Part shown: piece after piece, positions 22,113 to 33,299 of the stretch
Layout of the letters: each line of letters begins with the position of its first letter
Position numbering within the stretch: the first letter of the stretch is position 1
Source: Sipunculus nudus
Taxonomy: Eukaryota; Annelida; Sipuncula; Golfingiida; Sipunculidae
Length of the DNA: 64,000 nucleotides
Direction of reading: 5' to 3'
NCBI GenBank assembly: GCA_026874595.1
Contig: CM049314.1
Coordinates: 26,053,729 to 26,117,728 of the forward strand
The notes under the pieces: generated by a model
Told to the model about the DNA's origin: nothing
What the model saw: only the letters and a program-made list of their open reading frames with translations
The model's database searches: none
Made by a program: the position numbers and the translations under genes

Positions 22113-22332
22113 CTTTTAACCCCAGATGAGACCACTACGGTGAGGCCGAGAGTGCAGGAGATGCAGACAGTGGGTGTACCGTCTAGCTGATGGACAAGCG
22201 GACATCCAGGGAGGATTGAAGTCTGGTGAGGCGCAGCGACGCAGACCAACACCGCACGGTCGACGCAGGGTTCATTCTCGAGGCCGAGAGAGGGCGCTCG
22301 AGGAGTGACGTTCGTCAGAATCGTGACGAAAG
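22113..22332 (+). ncRNA. Candidate internal exon, GC-rich, non-coding
   Basis: A good acceptor (TATTTTTCTTACAG, ending 22112) and a good donor (GAAAG|GTATCT after 22332) bracket 220 bases that are clearly richer in G+C than the flanks. All three frames contain stops; short ATG frames of about 5-10 codons occur. Together with the upstream promoter-like block this could be a spliced non-coding transcript or 5' UTR. Confidence 0.25.
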
Positions 22333-22339
22333 GTATCTA

Positions 22340-23690
22340 GATACGTCTGGTCAGGACTGGGGCGCACGAATCCAGCACAGAAGACCTGGGTCTGGGTAAA
22401 AACGTCAGAGTGCAGCGGATCGTGTGAGCGTCCAAAGATTTACAACAGATCTTGTACATTTGCTAAGAGTAGATATGATTGATGTATCAGAAAATGAATG
22501 CTGGTCTCTGTTATTAATGCGAGTCTTGAGTGAGTGTGTGTACAGGAGCGCGAAGATCAGACGGACAGACGACGTCACGTGCACCAATTCTCGCATTTGC
22601 ATCTACCCTTTCCATAAACCAAGGAAGTTTACCTAAAAGTTGGTGGAAATTGCAATGACCGGGCATTGGGTTTCGCATTTCGGTCAGAAAGATCTCTCGC
22701 TTCTAGATTAAATAACCATGTTACAAATATCCGACGGCAGTATTGATAAGCATGTCTAAGGCTGACAGGTGCAATACTTATTTGGTCAGCTCCGAGAATC
22801 ATATTAAGTTTCCCATGATACTCCCCAGGCTCTGCTCTGTTTGACACACAAACATGACATAACTACGCATGTTTCGCATAAGTCGTTGTAAAAAAACTAC
22901 AATTAATTAAATCTCCCGACAGATACAGGGTTGTCTTGAAGATAACGTATGCTCGATCATATCAGTATCGTCTTACAGCTTAGCTTGAACATACTGTGGT
23001 CTTGTGGCAATCTGCTGTTCCTTATGACAACCGAGCACTATCGGACTGTAGTAAGATAATTATGTTTTAAATTTTGTTTTGTCTTGCAACAATCGACGAC
23101 TTTTCGCGGGGGTTACTTATCCCCCATTACATGTGCAACAGATACCCGAGCAAAACCTCGAAATTACGACCAAAAACGAGACGACGATTAGGTGGATACA
23201 TTTTTGGGAGTGTCGTCCGAGCAATGTCTGATATAGAGTAAAAAGAATTGGGACCTCGAAAAAGTGGTTGCAATTATGGATGGTCGCCACCGAGGTTGTC
23301 GTGTTTCTTTTTTTTACTGTATTTTATATGTTAACGCTACAATGTAACTTTTAGATCGACCTCTCCCTAACTTGCGTCAGTCCTCCTTGTTGCAGTCCTT
23401 CCCAAAGTGTACTGCAGATATGTGAAAGGGCCTTAATCTGTATTTCCACTTGTTTAATAGATTTATTTCAAGGATGTTTCAATAACTGTACAGTAATAGA
23501 CCTGTGGCGTAATTTGATTAATGCGAACTGTTAAAAATGTTCCCTCTGTCCGCGGATTATATAAAGAGATTTTTTTTTCAAACAGCATCAAGTAACATTT
23601 ATTATGAAAAACGGAGGTGCGCTACAATATTATAATAGTTATAACAGTTACTTAATTATCTTACTGAAAGAATCATTTATCCCTTTTTAA
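22340..23690. other. Stretch without recognised gene; possible LTR-element flank
   Basis: No reading frame of a known family. The part next to 23690 could include the 3' LTR of the minus-strand Ty3/Gypsy relic, but no TG...CA pair with a matching copy beyond 26.1 kb was found by eye. Confidence 0.35.
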
Positions 23691-23699
23691 CACATCCTT

Positions 23700-24236
23700 A
23701 AGGCTTGTACTCTCCTGAGAAAGTCTGGCCAAAGTTTACTTTCCAAGGAATGGTTATTACTCTGAACTTGTATTCTTGAAATAACATTGCCCAACGCATA
23801 ATGCGTTTGTTAAGGACTTTTTATCTATGTATATAAGTGAGTGCTTTGTCACATAGATAAATGAGTGATTTGTGAATGTTTCTATTACAATCTTCTTTCC
23901 GAACAGGTAACTTGCAGATAGCCAACACGATTGCTGAAGCGTCCCGCTCTATGACAGAATAACTCTGTTCGTTCGGAGAGAGTGTACCTCTAGCGTACGC
24001 CACTGGATACAACATCTCATCATGCTATCGCAAGTACCGCCCTTATTCCCTTGTCAGATGCATCGGTCCTGAAGAAGAAGCCCATTTAAGGGTTTGGTAA
24101 CTGGAGGATTGGGGTGGGGTAACAACATCCATTTTAGCGTCTCAAATAACCTTTCCTGAGCCGCGGTCCAAACAACCTTGTTCCTGTGCCCTTTTCTCAC
24201 AATATGGCCGAGAAAACCTTGATCAGCATATCCCAA
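23700..24236 (-). pseudogene. Ty3/Gypsy RT tail and RNase H relic
   Basis: F-L-G-H-I-V-R-K-G-H followed by W-T-A-A-Q-E-R-L-F-E-T-L-K (about 24054-24210) is the RT-RNase H connection. P-V-A-Y-A-R-G-T-L-S-P-N-E-Q-S-Y-S-V-I-E (about 23.95-24.01 kb) is the RNase H signature, and after frame changes R-W-A-M-L-F-Q-E-Y near 23.78 kb is its end. A stop codon interrupts the segment before F-L-G-H. No integrase zinc finger follows. Confidence 0.8.
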
Positions 24237-24299
24237 CTAGCACTTAAATAGCCAGATTAGCCTGGCTCAGGATCTGGAACACCTTTTCCAGTAACTGCA

Positions 24300-24890
24300 A
24301 ATGGCTAGACCAAGTTACGCTGCGGCAAAGTACATCATCAATGTAGCATGTGGGATCCGGCACATTACCAACAACTTGCGCATTATGCTCGTACTACCAG
24401 ACCAAATGACATAAAACTGAAGTGATAAAGGGCTTCGGGTGTCACGAAAGCTGTTAGGTCTTTACAATGTTGAGACACGGACCTGCCAATACCCGTTCGA
24501 TAGGTCGATCTTTTTAGAAATATACACTGCCATGTAGCTCAGCAAAGATACTCTCGGGGTTTGGCATAGGTTATGGGTCAAACATAAGTATGCGATTTAG
24601 TTTTTGGAAATCTACACAAAATCGGATTGATCCATCCCATTTCTTTGCCATGACAACGGGCGATGCAAATTCAGAATTTGACCTTTCAATAACCCCCAGT
24701 GAGAACATATCCTGCATCTCGGCTCTCATAGTCTCTTTCATTACATGGTAATAGGGGTATGACTTTGACCTTATAGGCCGATCTGAAACAATTTGTAAAT
24801 CACATTCAATAACCTTTGACCTTTATGAGACATCAGCGAAGACTGATTCATAAGTACCTATCAATTTGCTTGTGTCGGTTCCTTGTTCTA
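24300..24890 (-). pseudogene. Ty3/Gypsy reverse transcriptase relic
   Basis: Minus-strand blocks in order: an N-terminal E-S-V-F-A-D-V-S near 24.83 kb, then L-G-V-I-E-R-S-N-S-E-F-A-S-P-V-V, D-G-S-I-R-F-C-V-D-F (about 24.61-24.64 kb), D-L-S-N-G-Y-W-Q-V, T-A-F-V-T-P, F-M-S-F-G-L, and the catalytic box Y-I-D-D-V at 24331-24345. These are RT motifs 1-5 of the Gypsy type. At least one in-frame stop lies after the motif-2 region and several frameshifts separate blocks, so it is inactive. Confidence 0.8.
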
Positions 24891-24999
24891 CAGACAATTG
24901 GTCACAGGGATTTACATCTTTATGTCACTGAGATTACATGGCGCTTGACATTGTGATGATTGATTTAGTGGTTACAGTGCATACCTTATTCTCTCCCTC

Positions 25000-25720
25000 A
25001 TTACCCATCTTTTCCAGTAAACCCGCTATGTGAACATCTATCTGATCACAGTCTGTATCGACTGAATCAAAAATATGGTCAAGGAGTTTACGCATGTGCA
25101 TTCTCTCCTACGAAGAAACATGGGTAGTTTACGGCTACATGAGTTCATTAATTGTTCTCTGAGCAGTAAGCCAAAAATACCTTCAAAGGAATGATCTGAC
25201 AATTTAATCGAATTATTAAGGTAACCACTAATCCTTGATGTGAACAGAGAAGGGGATTCTGTTTTTTTTTTTTGCCTACTAGAACGATATTTCGTTCAAG
25301 GGCATACTATGGAGGTACTTGAAAATAAACCTCGAGAGCTCTACCTTTCCATAGCGCACTAGGATTGCTCAGCCTGTTTGGACCCATTTTGACCTGTAGC
25401 AAACCTCTCAAACCTTTCCAATGATGCATCTAGGTTATCTCTACTTTCCTCAAAAGCTGGCATTTTTAGGGCTGTCTCCTGATCTAATTGTTACCCCAGT
25501 GTTTGGGGAAGGATTAATGGCTATTTGATTCCTTAACCTAAGCACTTCCAGCTAATGTTCATGGTCACGCTCACGTGCCTTTTCATCCCTTTCTATAGCC
25601 CTGTCTTTGCATTGTCTATGAAGCTTTTGTATTTCATGACCTACGAACGACTGTAGATGTTCCCCGGAAAACATAACCTCTCAAATTTCCTTATCTTTCT
25701 AGATCCTCCAAACTAATATA
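25000..25720 (-). pseudogene. Ty3/Gypsy gag relic
   Basis: On the minus strand, basic/acidic helical sequence (E-I-Q-K-L-H-R-Q-C-K-D-R-A-I-E-R-D-E-K) precedes a block close to P-x-M-P-A-F-E-E-S-R-D-N-L-D-A-S-L-E-R-F, which is the start of the capsid-like region in many metazoan Gypsy elements. After a gap of frame changes, L-R-E-Q-L-M-N-S-C-S-R matches the later conserved gag block. Stops occur at several points. Confidence 0.65.
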
Positions 25721-26109
25721 GGGTGCACTAACCAAATATGAATCTAGCAACCTATACTGTAAAACAAACAACTCACTTACAAACTCACTTACAACTAGAG
25801 TGAGTGACCTTCATGATAAAAAAAGGTCAATGAGTCGAAAGCAGCAAAGCACAATCTTCTGCCATAGCAAGAAAAGGCTGAACATGCAACTAAAAATTAG
25901 CGGAATACGTCTCTAATAGTAGGATGCAGTTAGAGGACCTAGATTCAAGGAAACTACTTTTCTTATTCTCTCATTTGTGTACATAAACACTGGACACTGT
26001 CCATCCTGGCACGCTTACCAAATGTCTAGGTCATAACCAGGACCACACCCCAGATTCGGCAGAATGGTGAAATATATTCTCGGATGCACACAAAAGAAAA
26101 CACCAGACC

Positions 26110-28420
26110 GACAAATCCATGAAAATATTTAGTTATGAACTATATACATTAGTGACTTAAAGACGTGCAATGGATTTATTCAAATTGTGCCCCCTCTAAA
26201 ATCATATCCATTCTTCAGTTGCCTAATATCTACGTCAGCCTACAGGTGACCTTGAAGTTGGTACATCAGCCCACAAGATTCTAAAAATGTAGAATGATAA
26301 AGAAAGACCTATGACTCAATCTGCTTGTGACAAATAGGAAAAACAAAACAATAAGGACTTTGAGTAAAATATATTGAGATATATGCCATCGGCTACATAC
26401 ATTTACCATGCAATGTTCTTTTAATTACAATGAATGCACAATGAATGCAACAGCCTTAAGCTGATTCTAATTGCTGATATACAATAAGCACATTAGTAAT
26501 GTAGAAGTCTTCATCTTTCTCTGCAAGAGAGACACGACAAAATTACTAACCAGGATGACTCAGTGTTCCATAGGACTATTTGTTTTACTCGTTACAGAGT
26601 TGGTCAAGGTTTACTGTAAATTCAGGAGGCTACAAAACATTTTCAACTATTACTAAGAAGGACTCGCAAAAAGGCTAACCATCAGGTGCCTGGTACGGTT
26701 TTAATGTTTGTAATGGTTGGTAGTGGACCCTGCTGGAATGGTTGTAGTGTTGGTAGTGGCCCCTGCTGAACCGGTTGTAGTAATAATCTAGTAGCTTTAG
26801 CCCATGTGAGTGTTAACCTTGTGGTAATGACCCATGTGCTCGCAAACCAGATCCAAAGACAATGCCAATAAAGAAGAAACAATATTTTTTATCCTTCAGA
26901 GTTGGCTCAAACATGGAACTAATATCCCGGCTATAGGGCCCTATATATTCGCCATTAGATATGGCTCTTGGCTCAACAACAGCAAAGCCGTCTTTTGGCC
27001 AAAGTATGGGAATAGGTTCCCCAGCTCACAGGCCCCTGCGCTGAACCTTAGTTACGCTCTCAGGTCCATGGTCAGATGGTCAGATATCTGTATTTTACCC
27101 CCTCAAGGGTCTGCTGCCACAGACTAAATACCACATGGCCAATAATGCCTCTCTCTGGCTCTCATGGTAACATGGGAAGGAAACGTTTGTAGCCTGTTCC
27201 TCTAAAGATTTGATTTTTTAAAAGACAAACAAAAACCTCTTCCAGAAGGATTCCTTTTAAAATATGGGAGCTCTCCATGGTTAACTGAACATTACGTTTT
27301 TCTTTGACTACAGCAAAGAGACCACTGCTTGGAAGAATTGAGGGGAACATAATTAAAAGCAGTCACAAATGTTATTAAATGGCAAAGAAACAAGTTTAAT
27401 TGTCCTTTGAATCTGAGTGCAAACTGGGAGTAAAACAAAAATCAAAACAAAACATCTCTACTCATGTCAACGTTGTGACAGTAAAGTAAAATCTATTAAT
27501 AATTTAGGCAGGGGTAGGGAGCAAATATGAAATCCAATCCAAATTATTAATTTTTTGTTAATATATAATTCGCAGAATCCGTATTAAACAACCATGTCTG
27601 TTATATTGGACAATTCAAGCCTTTCAAGGTCAGGCTTTGTAAGCAGGATGATACCGATCAGCACTAATGGGATTTATGTATACCATGTGAATTCCAGCCT
27701 GGAGTGTCAAAGTTTGAGCGCTTGATATGTCTGACACAGTCCGGTTAATAAAGAGATCCATTTGATTTTTTTTTCGCTGTAACAGAATTTAAAATCTACA
27801 CTTGCCAGGTCAATTCGACGTACTGACCATTTGTTAGTAATGACTTCTGCTCAAAAATCGTTTGTGTGAGTTTGTAAAATAAATGTGACTTTGGATTTTT
27901 TTAGCCTTTTTTCCCTTTAAGTCATTTGAAATATAGCTTAATTATGAATTAATATAGGAGATTATAAAGAAAATACAGCCTCCACTAAAGATTATGTTAA
28001 GACTAGATGGAAATGACGGGAATAAATTTTTAGTCTTGTTACTTATTTTCTGTTGTACCTAGATTTTCATGGGGCATTAATGTTACTTTAATCAATTATA
28101 ACTAGCAACATTATCTAAAGCAGCAAAATTTTATTTTGCGGACTGTTAACCAAGATTTTATGCTGAATTTGAGTCATATACGAATACCACCTTTGCACGT
28201 AATACTTGTAAACAGTCTGCAACCCAAACCTACATCCTTGTGCACTGCATGCCAGTGGAACATATCACTCTTACTCTGAGCATGCGTTGACTCCTTGGGT
28301 CAGACAGAAAGAAATAATGATATCATGGGACATTGTGAATATGCCCGGCCAAATGTACAGAGAGGGATTAAGAGGGGACGCAGAGGACGCGCGCTCCTTC
28401 TAAATTGGAATGAAAAAGCA
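26110..28420. other. AT-rich stretch without recognised gene
   Basis: A two-unit ~33 bp tandem repeat at about 26706-26785 reads on the minus strand as repeated L-Q-P-x-Q-Q-G-P-L-P-T, in a short frame with a hydrophobic start (26682-26882); no family recognised. The frames 26834-27127 (+) and 27162-27350 (-) match nothing known to me. Confidence 0.4.
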
Positions 28421-28424
28421 GCGC

Positions 28425-28436
28425 ATGAATATGCAT
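28425..28436. promoter_or_regulatory. POU-dimer (MORE-like) motif ATGAATATGCAT
   Basis: The 12-mer is one base from the ATGCATATGCAT MORE consensus bound by POU-factor dimers. It lies in a locally GC-richer patch (28.37-28.47 kb) with a possible splice donor CAAA|GTAAGT near 28467. Function is inferred only. Confidence 0.3.
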
Positions 28437-28639
28437 CACCCGCAGTTTTCGACTCTTAACTTCAAAGTAAGTGCCCTAGCACCCAAGGCAATAGCGCCTA
28501 CCTGAACTAGGTTGATGGCCCTCTCCTTAAAACAAATTACAAATGGATGTATAGGTGAATCGGTATGAATGCAAACGTTCCATATGGGCACTCCCTGCCG
28601 TACTTTAGAGGACCTTTAATATATACCAAATAACATATA

Positions 28640-28682
28640 TGTTTATATACTATATATATATATATAAATATATATATATAAT
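28640..28682. repeat. Interrupted (AT)n tract
   Basis: AT dinucleotides with AA and AC interruptions. Confidence 0.85.
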
Positions 28683-28724
28683 ATACACATTAATGTACCC
28701 AATAACATTCTCGCTCCTTTTTAC

Positions 28725-29000
28725 ACACACCGGACGTGCTGCGCCCGTGGAATGTAAGGTTATCATTTTCCTGTCTGACAATCTAGTGTTAGGACACAAG
28801 TAATCCACCATAATAGATAAGTGCCGACACACCCATCCTTTCAGCTCATAAACTGTGTTCTTATCAGGCTCATTATTGATTTGCCTTGCATTTGTTTCTT
28901 ACTTCCTCATGGCATGAGTCATACGCCTCCTACAGAAAAGATGTTATTTATTGTGTCCTGTCAGCTCCGTTAGTCGGTTTATTAAGTTAGAAGAATGGGG
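28725..29000. repeat. Dispersed repeat, related to 40030-40315
   Basis: Shared words in the same order include ACCGGACGTGC, ATGTAAGGTTATC, ATTTTCCTGTC, TCTAGTG and TTCCTGTCAGCT/GTCCTGTCAGCT. Overall diverged with indels; non-coding. Confidence 0.65.
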
Positions 29001-29206
29001 TAGGGGTATCTTTTGTGTATCTAGTTAAAATAAAGCGACTGGGACTCTGCATCCTAAAATAAAATATTGCTGATTCTACTCCCTGAAATAAACATTACAT
29101 TTGAAAAGTCTGTTAAAAACAGCAGCTGTAATATTTGTAAACGTTGTTATTTGAAGAGGTAAAGTATGGAACTGACTTCTCTATTAACCCTTATTATCCC
29201 TCTCGT

Positions 29207-29208
<2 letters not shown>

Positions 29209-29242
<34 letters not shown>
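29209..29242. repeat. (AT)n tail at the 3' end of the LINE
   Basis: A 34-base (TA)n run lies just beyond the LINE 3' UTR on the minus strand. Microsatellite tails are common in several LINE clades. Confidence 0.7.
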
Positions 29243-29250
<8 letters not shown>

Positions 29251-29479
29251 TGGTAAAGAGAAAGAGTGACGCCTTTTAGATAGACTAATTTGTTAATTCA
29301 CACACGAGCTTTTGAATCGCATAGGCTTCTTTGTCAGATGGTAAGTGGGAACGGATACAGAGGTGTTTATATATGGTGGAATAACAATGTATAGAGATCA
29401 TGATGGACTCTTAACAATTATTTGATTTGTCAACATAATATACAACTGTTTCTGATACTACTGTTCTATCATATACAGT

Positions 29480-30570
29480 AACTTAACTTAATAATTGATA
29501 CGACGTAATAAACAAGTTACACACATAGGAAATCTACCACAATCTCCTCATGCTGCTGCATTTGTAAAATCCTGGCCTAAATTTAATATATTTATTACAA
29601 AATTTGTACTGCACGCTCTCTATAGTTTCTGATTTTAAAGCCCCATAATTCGCACCTATATATCAATACTGGCACTACCATTTGATCAAAAAGATAAAAA
29701 GAAGTGTATTGTGCTAACATATTTACACATTGATTTGAAATATACTTACTGCTTGTTTGCTTGCAAAGCTTGTTTAAGAGAAAAGATAATTTTGTAGAGA
29801 GAGTAAAAACAAGATATTTATAGTATGGAGCCACCACTAACTCTTAACCATTTAAAAACCATCTTTCAACTTTTCGTACTGGACCTCCTTTCCTGAAAAC
29901 CATAATTTTAGTATGATCTTTGTTAATTTTAAAACCATATTTCACACAAATAATGCAAGATATAAAGCTGTTGCGCTATGTCTACCTGCAGGATCTACAT
30001 AATTAATAAGTAACTAAGTCATTGAATTTGAAACCTTACCATTAACATTGCCCTTGACAATTGTTTCTATGTAACATATTACAATACTCATTTGTAAATA
30101 AACAAGATGATAATAGACTTGCTATGGTGCCTAATGAGCATAAGAAATAACCTGTAGGTCCACCATCAGTTAATATACAAGACTGCATTTAAGAATTCAT
30201 CGATTTTATGACCTTTTTTGTCACCTACCTTGTTTCAATAAGACATACCACAATCAGTTATTTTGCACACAAAGCTTCTGCAAAATTAATATATAAACAG
30301 TAAAACCTTCCTTTTACTTTAACTAAGTATTTCTGAACTGAAGCATGCAAAAGAAATTAATAGCATTATACCCCTTTGTATAACCATCTTGAGACTCGGA
30401 TAAAATATTCATTACATTCACATGCTGAGAACGTCTATAATTCAAAGCTTTACTGAATGTTTTCCCGTTACATTCAATAATGTTATCCCTCTTTAATTTC
30501 TTATCGTTCCGGTGACCCTTCTTGTGTAGAGGAAATATTATTTCCTAACTCCTTTCACTAGGAAATGATC
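29480..30570 (-). pseudogene. LINE reverse transcriptase relic
   Basis: Minus-strand blocks: P-L-H-K-K-G-H-R-N-D near 30.5 kb (RT motif 0/1), V-K-Y-G-F-K-I-N-K-D-H-T-K-I followed by V-F-R-K-G-G near 29.9 kb (thumb side), and L-F-D-Q-M-V-V-P-V-L-I-Y-R-C-E-L-W-G-F (29.65 kb). These are typical of mollusc non-LTR elements. The catalytic Y-A-D-D box was not recognisable; the middle is heavily decayed. Confidence 0.7.
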
Positions 30571-31179
30571 ATTTATTGAAAATATTGTTAAACAAATTAT
30601 CTAATAGTCAAAAATTTTATACCACTTGCCAGGAGATATACCACGTAGCATCTTATCAACTTAAGTCTTATCTCGAATACTGATATACTGATCCGTAAAT
30701 ATAATTTTATTTTTATTCAGTAAAATCCTACAATATTTGAACTACTCATTTGGAATATGATAATCACAATTTTCTTTCCTATGTTACTTTTTAATACAGA
30801 CCCATAAATCATTGATAATTTAAATTTTTGATAAGGGTATTATTGCATACTGTTGTTTGGATTTCATTTTATTATCAAAAAGTTTTAAAATGTTGTCTTT
30901 GCATTTGTTACATATTCACATTATATAACTTACTAAATCCCCTACATTTATCAAGTGCTGATAATTTCATTAGTTGTGCTTGTGTACTTTCCTCATCCTA
31001 CCAAACTCGTATTGATCAAATATATTTTCTCTTGTACAATTCAGGAAAAGTAAAGATATTAACCAACCTTGTTGATCATAAGGTGCAAAATAACGTGTAT
31101 ATTCATTATATAAATAATCAATCAATAATCTTTGATTTCAGTTTTGTACTTTATCCATAGAGTCATGAACACAGAATTT

Positions 31180-31850
31180 TCTGGAACTTTTTTTTCATAT
31201 TAACATATTTTAGTATATTCCACTGGATAATGATCTGATATACCTAACCTTAAAACGGAAAATGATTCACTTAACATATAGTGTTACATGTGTATTCACC
31301 TAAAACGAAAGATCTGGTGGAAATCTACCATTCAGTATATAAATATTAAAGGCACAACACAACTGTTGTTTTGAAAAAAAACTAAATTTGTCAGTCCTAC
31401 CAATTTGAATTTCTACACATTTTAAAATTCATCTGCAGGATACGCTTCATTTTAACCAACAAATCCTAAATGATCATTTTTATGCAAACACACATTCTAC
31501 CAACACAAGCAATCTAATCATTCATTAAAAATCACGTGTAAATCTCCATATTTGGGTAAAATATATACCATAATATTTTCTGGCCTTATTATTATATCAC
31601 TTTTATCTTAAGTTTCATATAGCACTAAAAAGCTGCATTATCCAAGATTAAAACAAGTATACCTGTATATCTTTCAATTTTCTTAAAATTGCAATTCTTT
31701 TTTACACAAACATTGATCCCTCCTCTGCTAACTTTATCTCTAAAACGTGGCAAGTACTGGAATTGTTCTAAGTAATAGTCAAACTCTTCTTCATAAGATG
31801 CCCAAATTCCATAATATATAAATACACAACATATCAGAATCATTTATAAA
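31180..31850 (-). pseudogene. AP endonuclease domain relic of the LINE
   Basis: S-R-G-G-I-N-V-C-V-K-K (in the open stretch 31625-31843) matches the S-G-G-I-A-V-Y-V-K block. Further on are I-L-N-G-R-F-P-P-D, and I-S-D-H-Y-P-V at about 31241-31222, the S-D-H motif of exonuclease-endonuclease-phosphatase domains. Stops lie between blocks. Confidence 0.65.
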
Positions 31851-32379
31851 ATTATTTTGGTAAATATATCTTGTTTTTCAGACTCCAAGCATTCCCTGAA
31901 ATAAATTTTAAAGTATCATAATCAGCATTACATTAGCTAAGATGTTTATTTAATGTGCATGGATTTGTATGTGGACATTTGCTTACCTGTTTGTCAGATG
32001 CATGTGTGGTCTCAGTGTTAGTACAGTGTTTGTATGGGGAAATAAGTCCATCAACATCTCATTCATCCTGTTGTTCCCCATCTGAAACTGGTATCAATAG
32101 ATATTTCACAAGTGCTTTGGAAGCTTTCATATATTCAGATGTTCAAAAAACCTGGCTTACTCGTTATATATCATTCCTCGTTTTCCCTACCATCACGTTT
32201 GAGTTTGAATCAAAAACCAATTTTAACATTTGTCCCTCAAAGAAAGTTTATCAAGAGATACAATAGCTTCCTCTTTTATCTTGCCTAGCCTGTATCAGAA
32301 AGGAAACAAGATTACGCCTTGCGAGAAATCATACAATACTCTGATAGCTGAACCTGTCAACGTTTACCTAGGCTGTTTC

Positions 32380-32620
32380 ATGACACTTTCTTTCTGTTAT
32401 GGTATGCGAATTTTACAATTACAGGTCTTGGCGTTCTATCCCTAGATTTAACAGGTAACCGATGTGCTCTTTCAATACTTATTTCAGTATCTGCAGTATC
32501 TGAATTAATCCCCATTTAAGCATTACTGATTTTTTTCTTTTTAATCAAATTCTTCCCAGAGTCCCGGTCAATTACTTTCCGGAAAAGAATGGAACAACAA
32601 GTTGTGCTTTCACGTCGAAT
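32380..32620 (-). pseudogene. L1-type ORF1p (RRM region) relic
   Basis: On the minus strand, N-L-L-F-H-S-F-P-E-S is followed by W-E-E-F, then I-S-I-E-R-A-H-R-L-P-V-K-S-R-D-R-T-P-R-P and V-I-V-K-F-A-Y-H-N-R-K-K-V. These match the order R-R-N-N-L-x-F-x-G, E-R-x-H-R-x-G, P-R-P-I-x-x-K-F of L1-like ORF1 RNA-binding proteins. A short local duplication around 32.57-32.65 kb repeats the CAACTTG...TTTCCGGAAAG region. Frames are broken. Confidence 0.6.
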
Positions 32621-32788
32621 GCTTTCCGGGAAACCATTGCACATCAAGTTGTTCCGCCTAGACTGATTTTCTTATTTACACATTTATAACAAAGTTCTGT
32701 ATTTTCTGCTTCTGCCTGAGATAATCTGATTTAGCTTTGCTCAGTTGATGTTGTACAGAAAAAGGCAGCTTGTTCAACACATAACCCT

Positions 32789-33163
32789 TCATTTTAGACC
32801 CTCTAGCGTGTCATGGTCATGCTGTGCCATCGGGCGGGTCTGGGGACCGGTGTACTCTGCTAATGGAGGTGGGACGTCCTGACCCATCCTGAACTGGCTT
32901 AGTGTCGCACCCTGCAGTGCTTCCCCTCTGTTTATTACTAAGTTAAGGTCTCCACTCTCTGACCTGTCTAACCTGGCCTGTGTTGGCCGTAGGATCCTCT
33001 GTTTGGCTGGGGCGCTAACATCAATCGTCTTGGCCGGGGAACCAATCGAGTTAGGGCCTGATTTCACCTCCACATCTCCATAATAAACAAGCAGGAGGGC
33101 GATAATGAAGACCAATTTCACACACCTACGTACCTTCGTGCCATATTTGAGTAGTAACAGCAC
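32789..33163 (-). pseudogene. LINE ORF1 leader with degenerate 2A-like motif
   Basis: The 124-codon frame begins with a GTG rather than ATG, so the true start is lost. Residues 11-28 are basic then hydrophobic (V-R-R-C-V-K-L-V-F-I-I-A-L-L-L-V-Y-Y), and residues 29-37 are G-D-V-E-V-K-S-G-P (33079-33053). Known: 2A-like D-x-E-x-N-P-G-P peptides preceded by such leaders occur near the N-terminus of several APE-type non-LTR retrotransposons in invertebrates. Here N-P is replaced by K-S, so ribosome skipping should be lost. The rest is proline- and polar-rich, ending T-L-E-G-L-K-stop, where a coiled coil would normally begin. Confidence 0.65.
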
Positions 33164-33299
33164 CGGGAGTATCCGTTGTGGTTGCCTTCATGGTCTAAGT
33201 CCGTACAAGCCTGTGCGGACTCGATATGCCTCGCACCTAACACCATTAATTGCTTATTATACAATATATCTTTCAGTAATAGGTTGAATATAGGTGATG

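Larger units (their letters stand above)
23696..26100 (-). mobile_element. Truncated Ty3/Gypsy LTR retrotransposon relic
   Basis: Read on the minus strand the order is leader, gag, reverse transcriptase, RNase H, the Ty3/Gypsy order. About 100 bases separate the last gag-like residues from the RT N-terminal part, so the protease region is deleted. Nothing like integrase follows RNase H. The frames are broken by several stops and shifts. The leader side (about 25.75-26.1 kb) and the exact outer limits are inferred; LTRs were not identified. It is an old, non-functional copy of a lineage common in molluscs. Confidence 0.75.
29209..33163 (-). mobile_element. Decayed LINE with 2A-like leader, ORF1p, endonuclease, RT
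   Basis: Minus-strand blocks occur in order over about 4 kb: a hydrophobic leader with a 2A-like motif (33163-32789), L1-type ORF1p relics (about 32.6-32.38 kb), AP-endonuclease relics (about 31.95-31.2 kb), RT relics (about 30.6-29.48 kb), a 3' UTR and an (AT)n tail at 29209-29242. The unbroken order suggests one element rather than a pile-up. It is crossed by many stops and shifts and cannot be active. The 5' limit may lie beyond 33163. Confidence 0.7.

Noticed and set aside
30828-31160. 110-codon plus-strand frame
   Set aside because: It is antisense to the decayed LINE EN-RT region and has AT-rich random composition.
31955-32445. Plus-strand frames 103 and 71 codons long
   Set aside because: They lie antisense to the ORF1p relic of the LINE and resemble nothing known.
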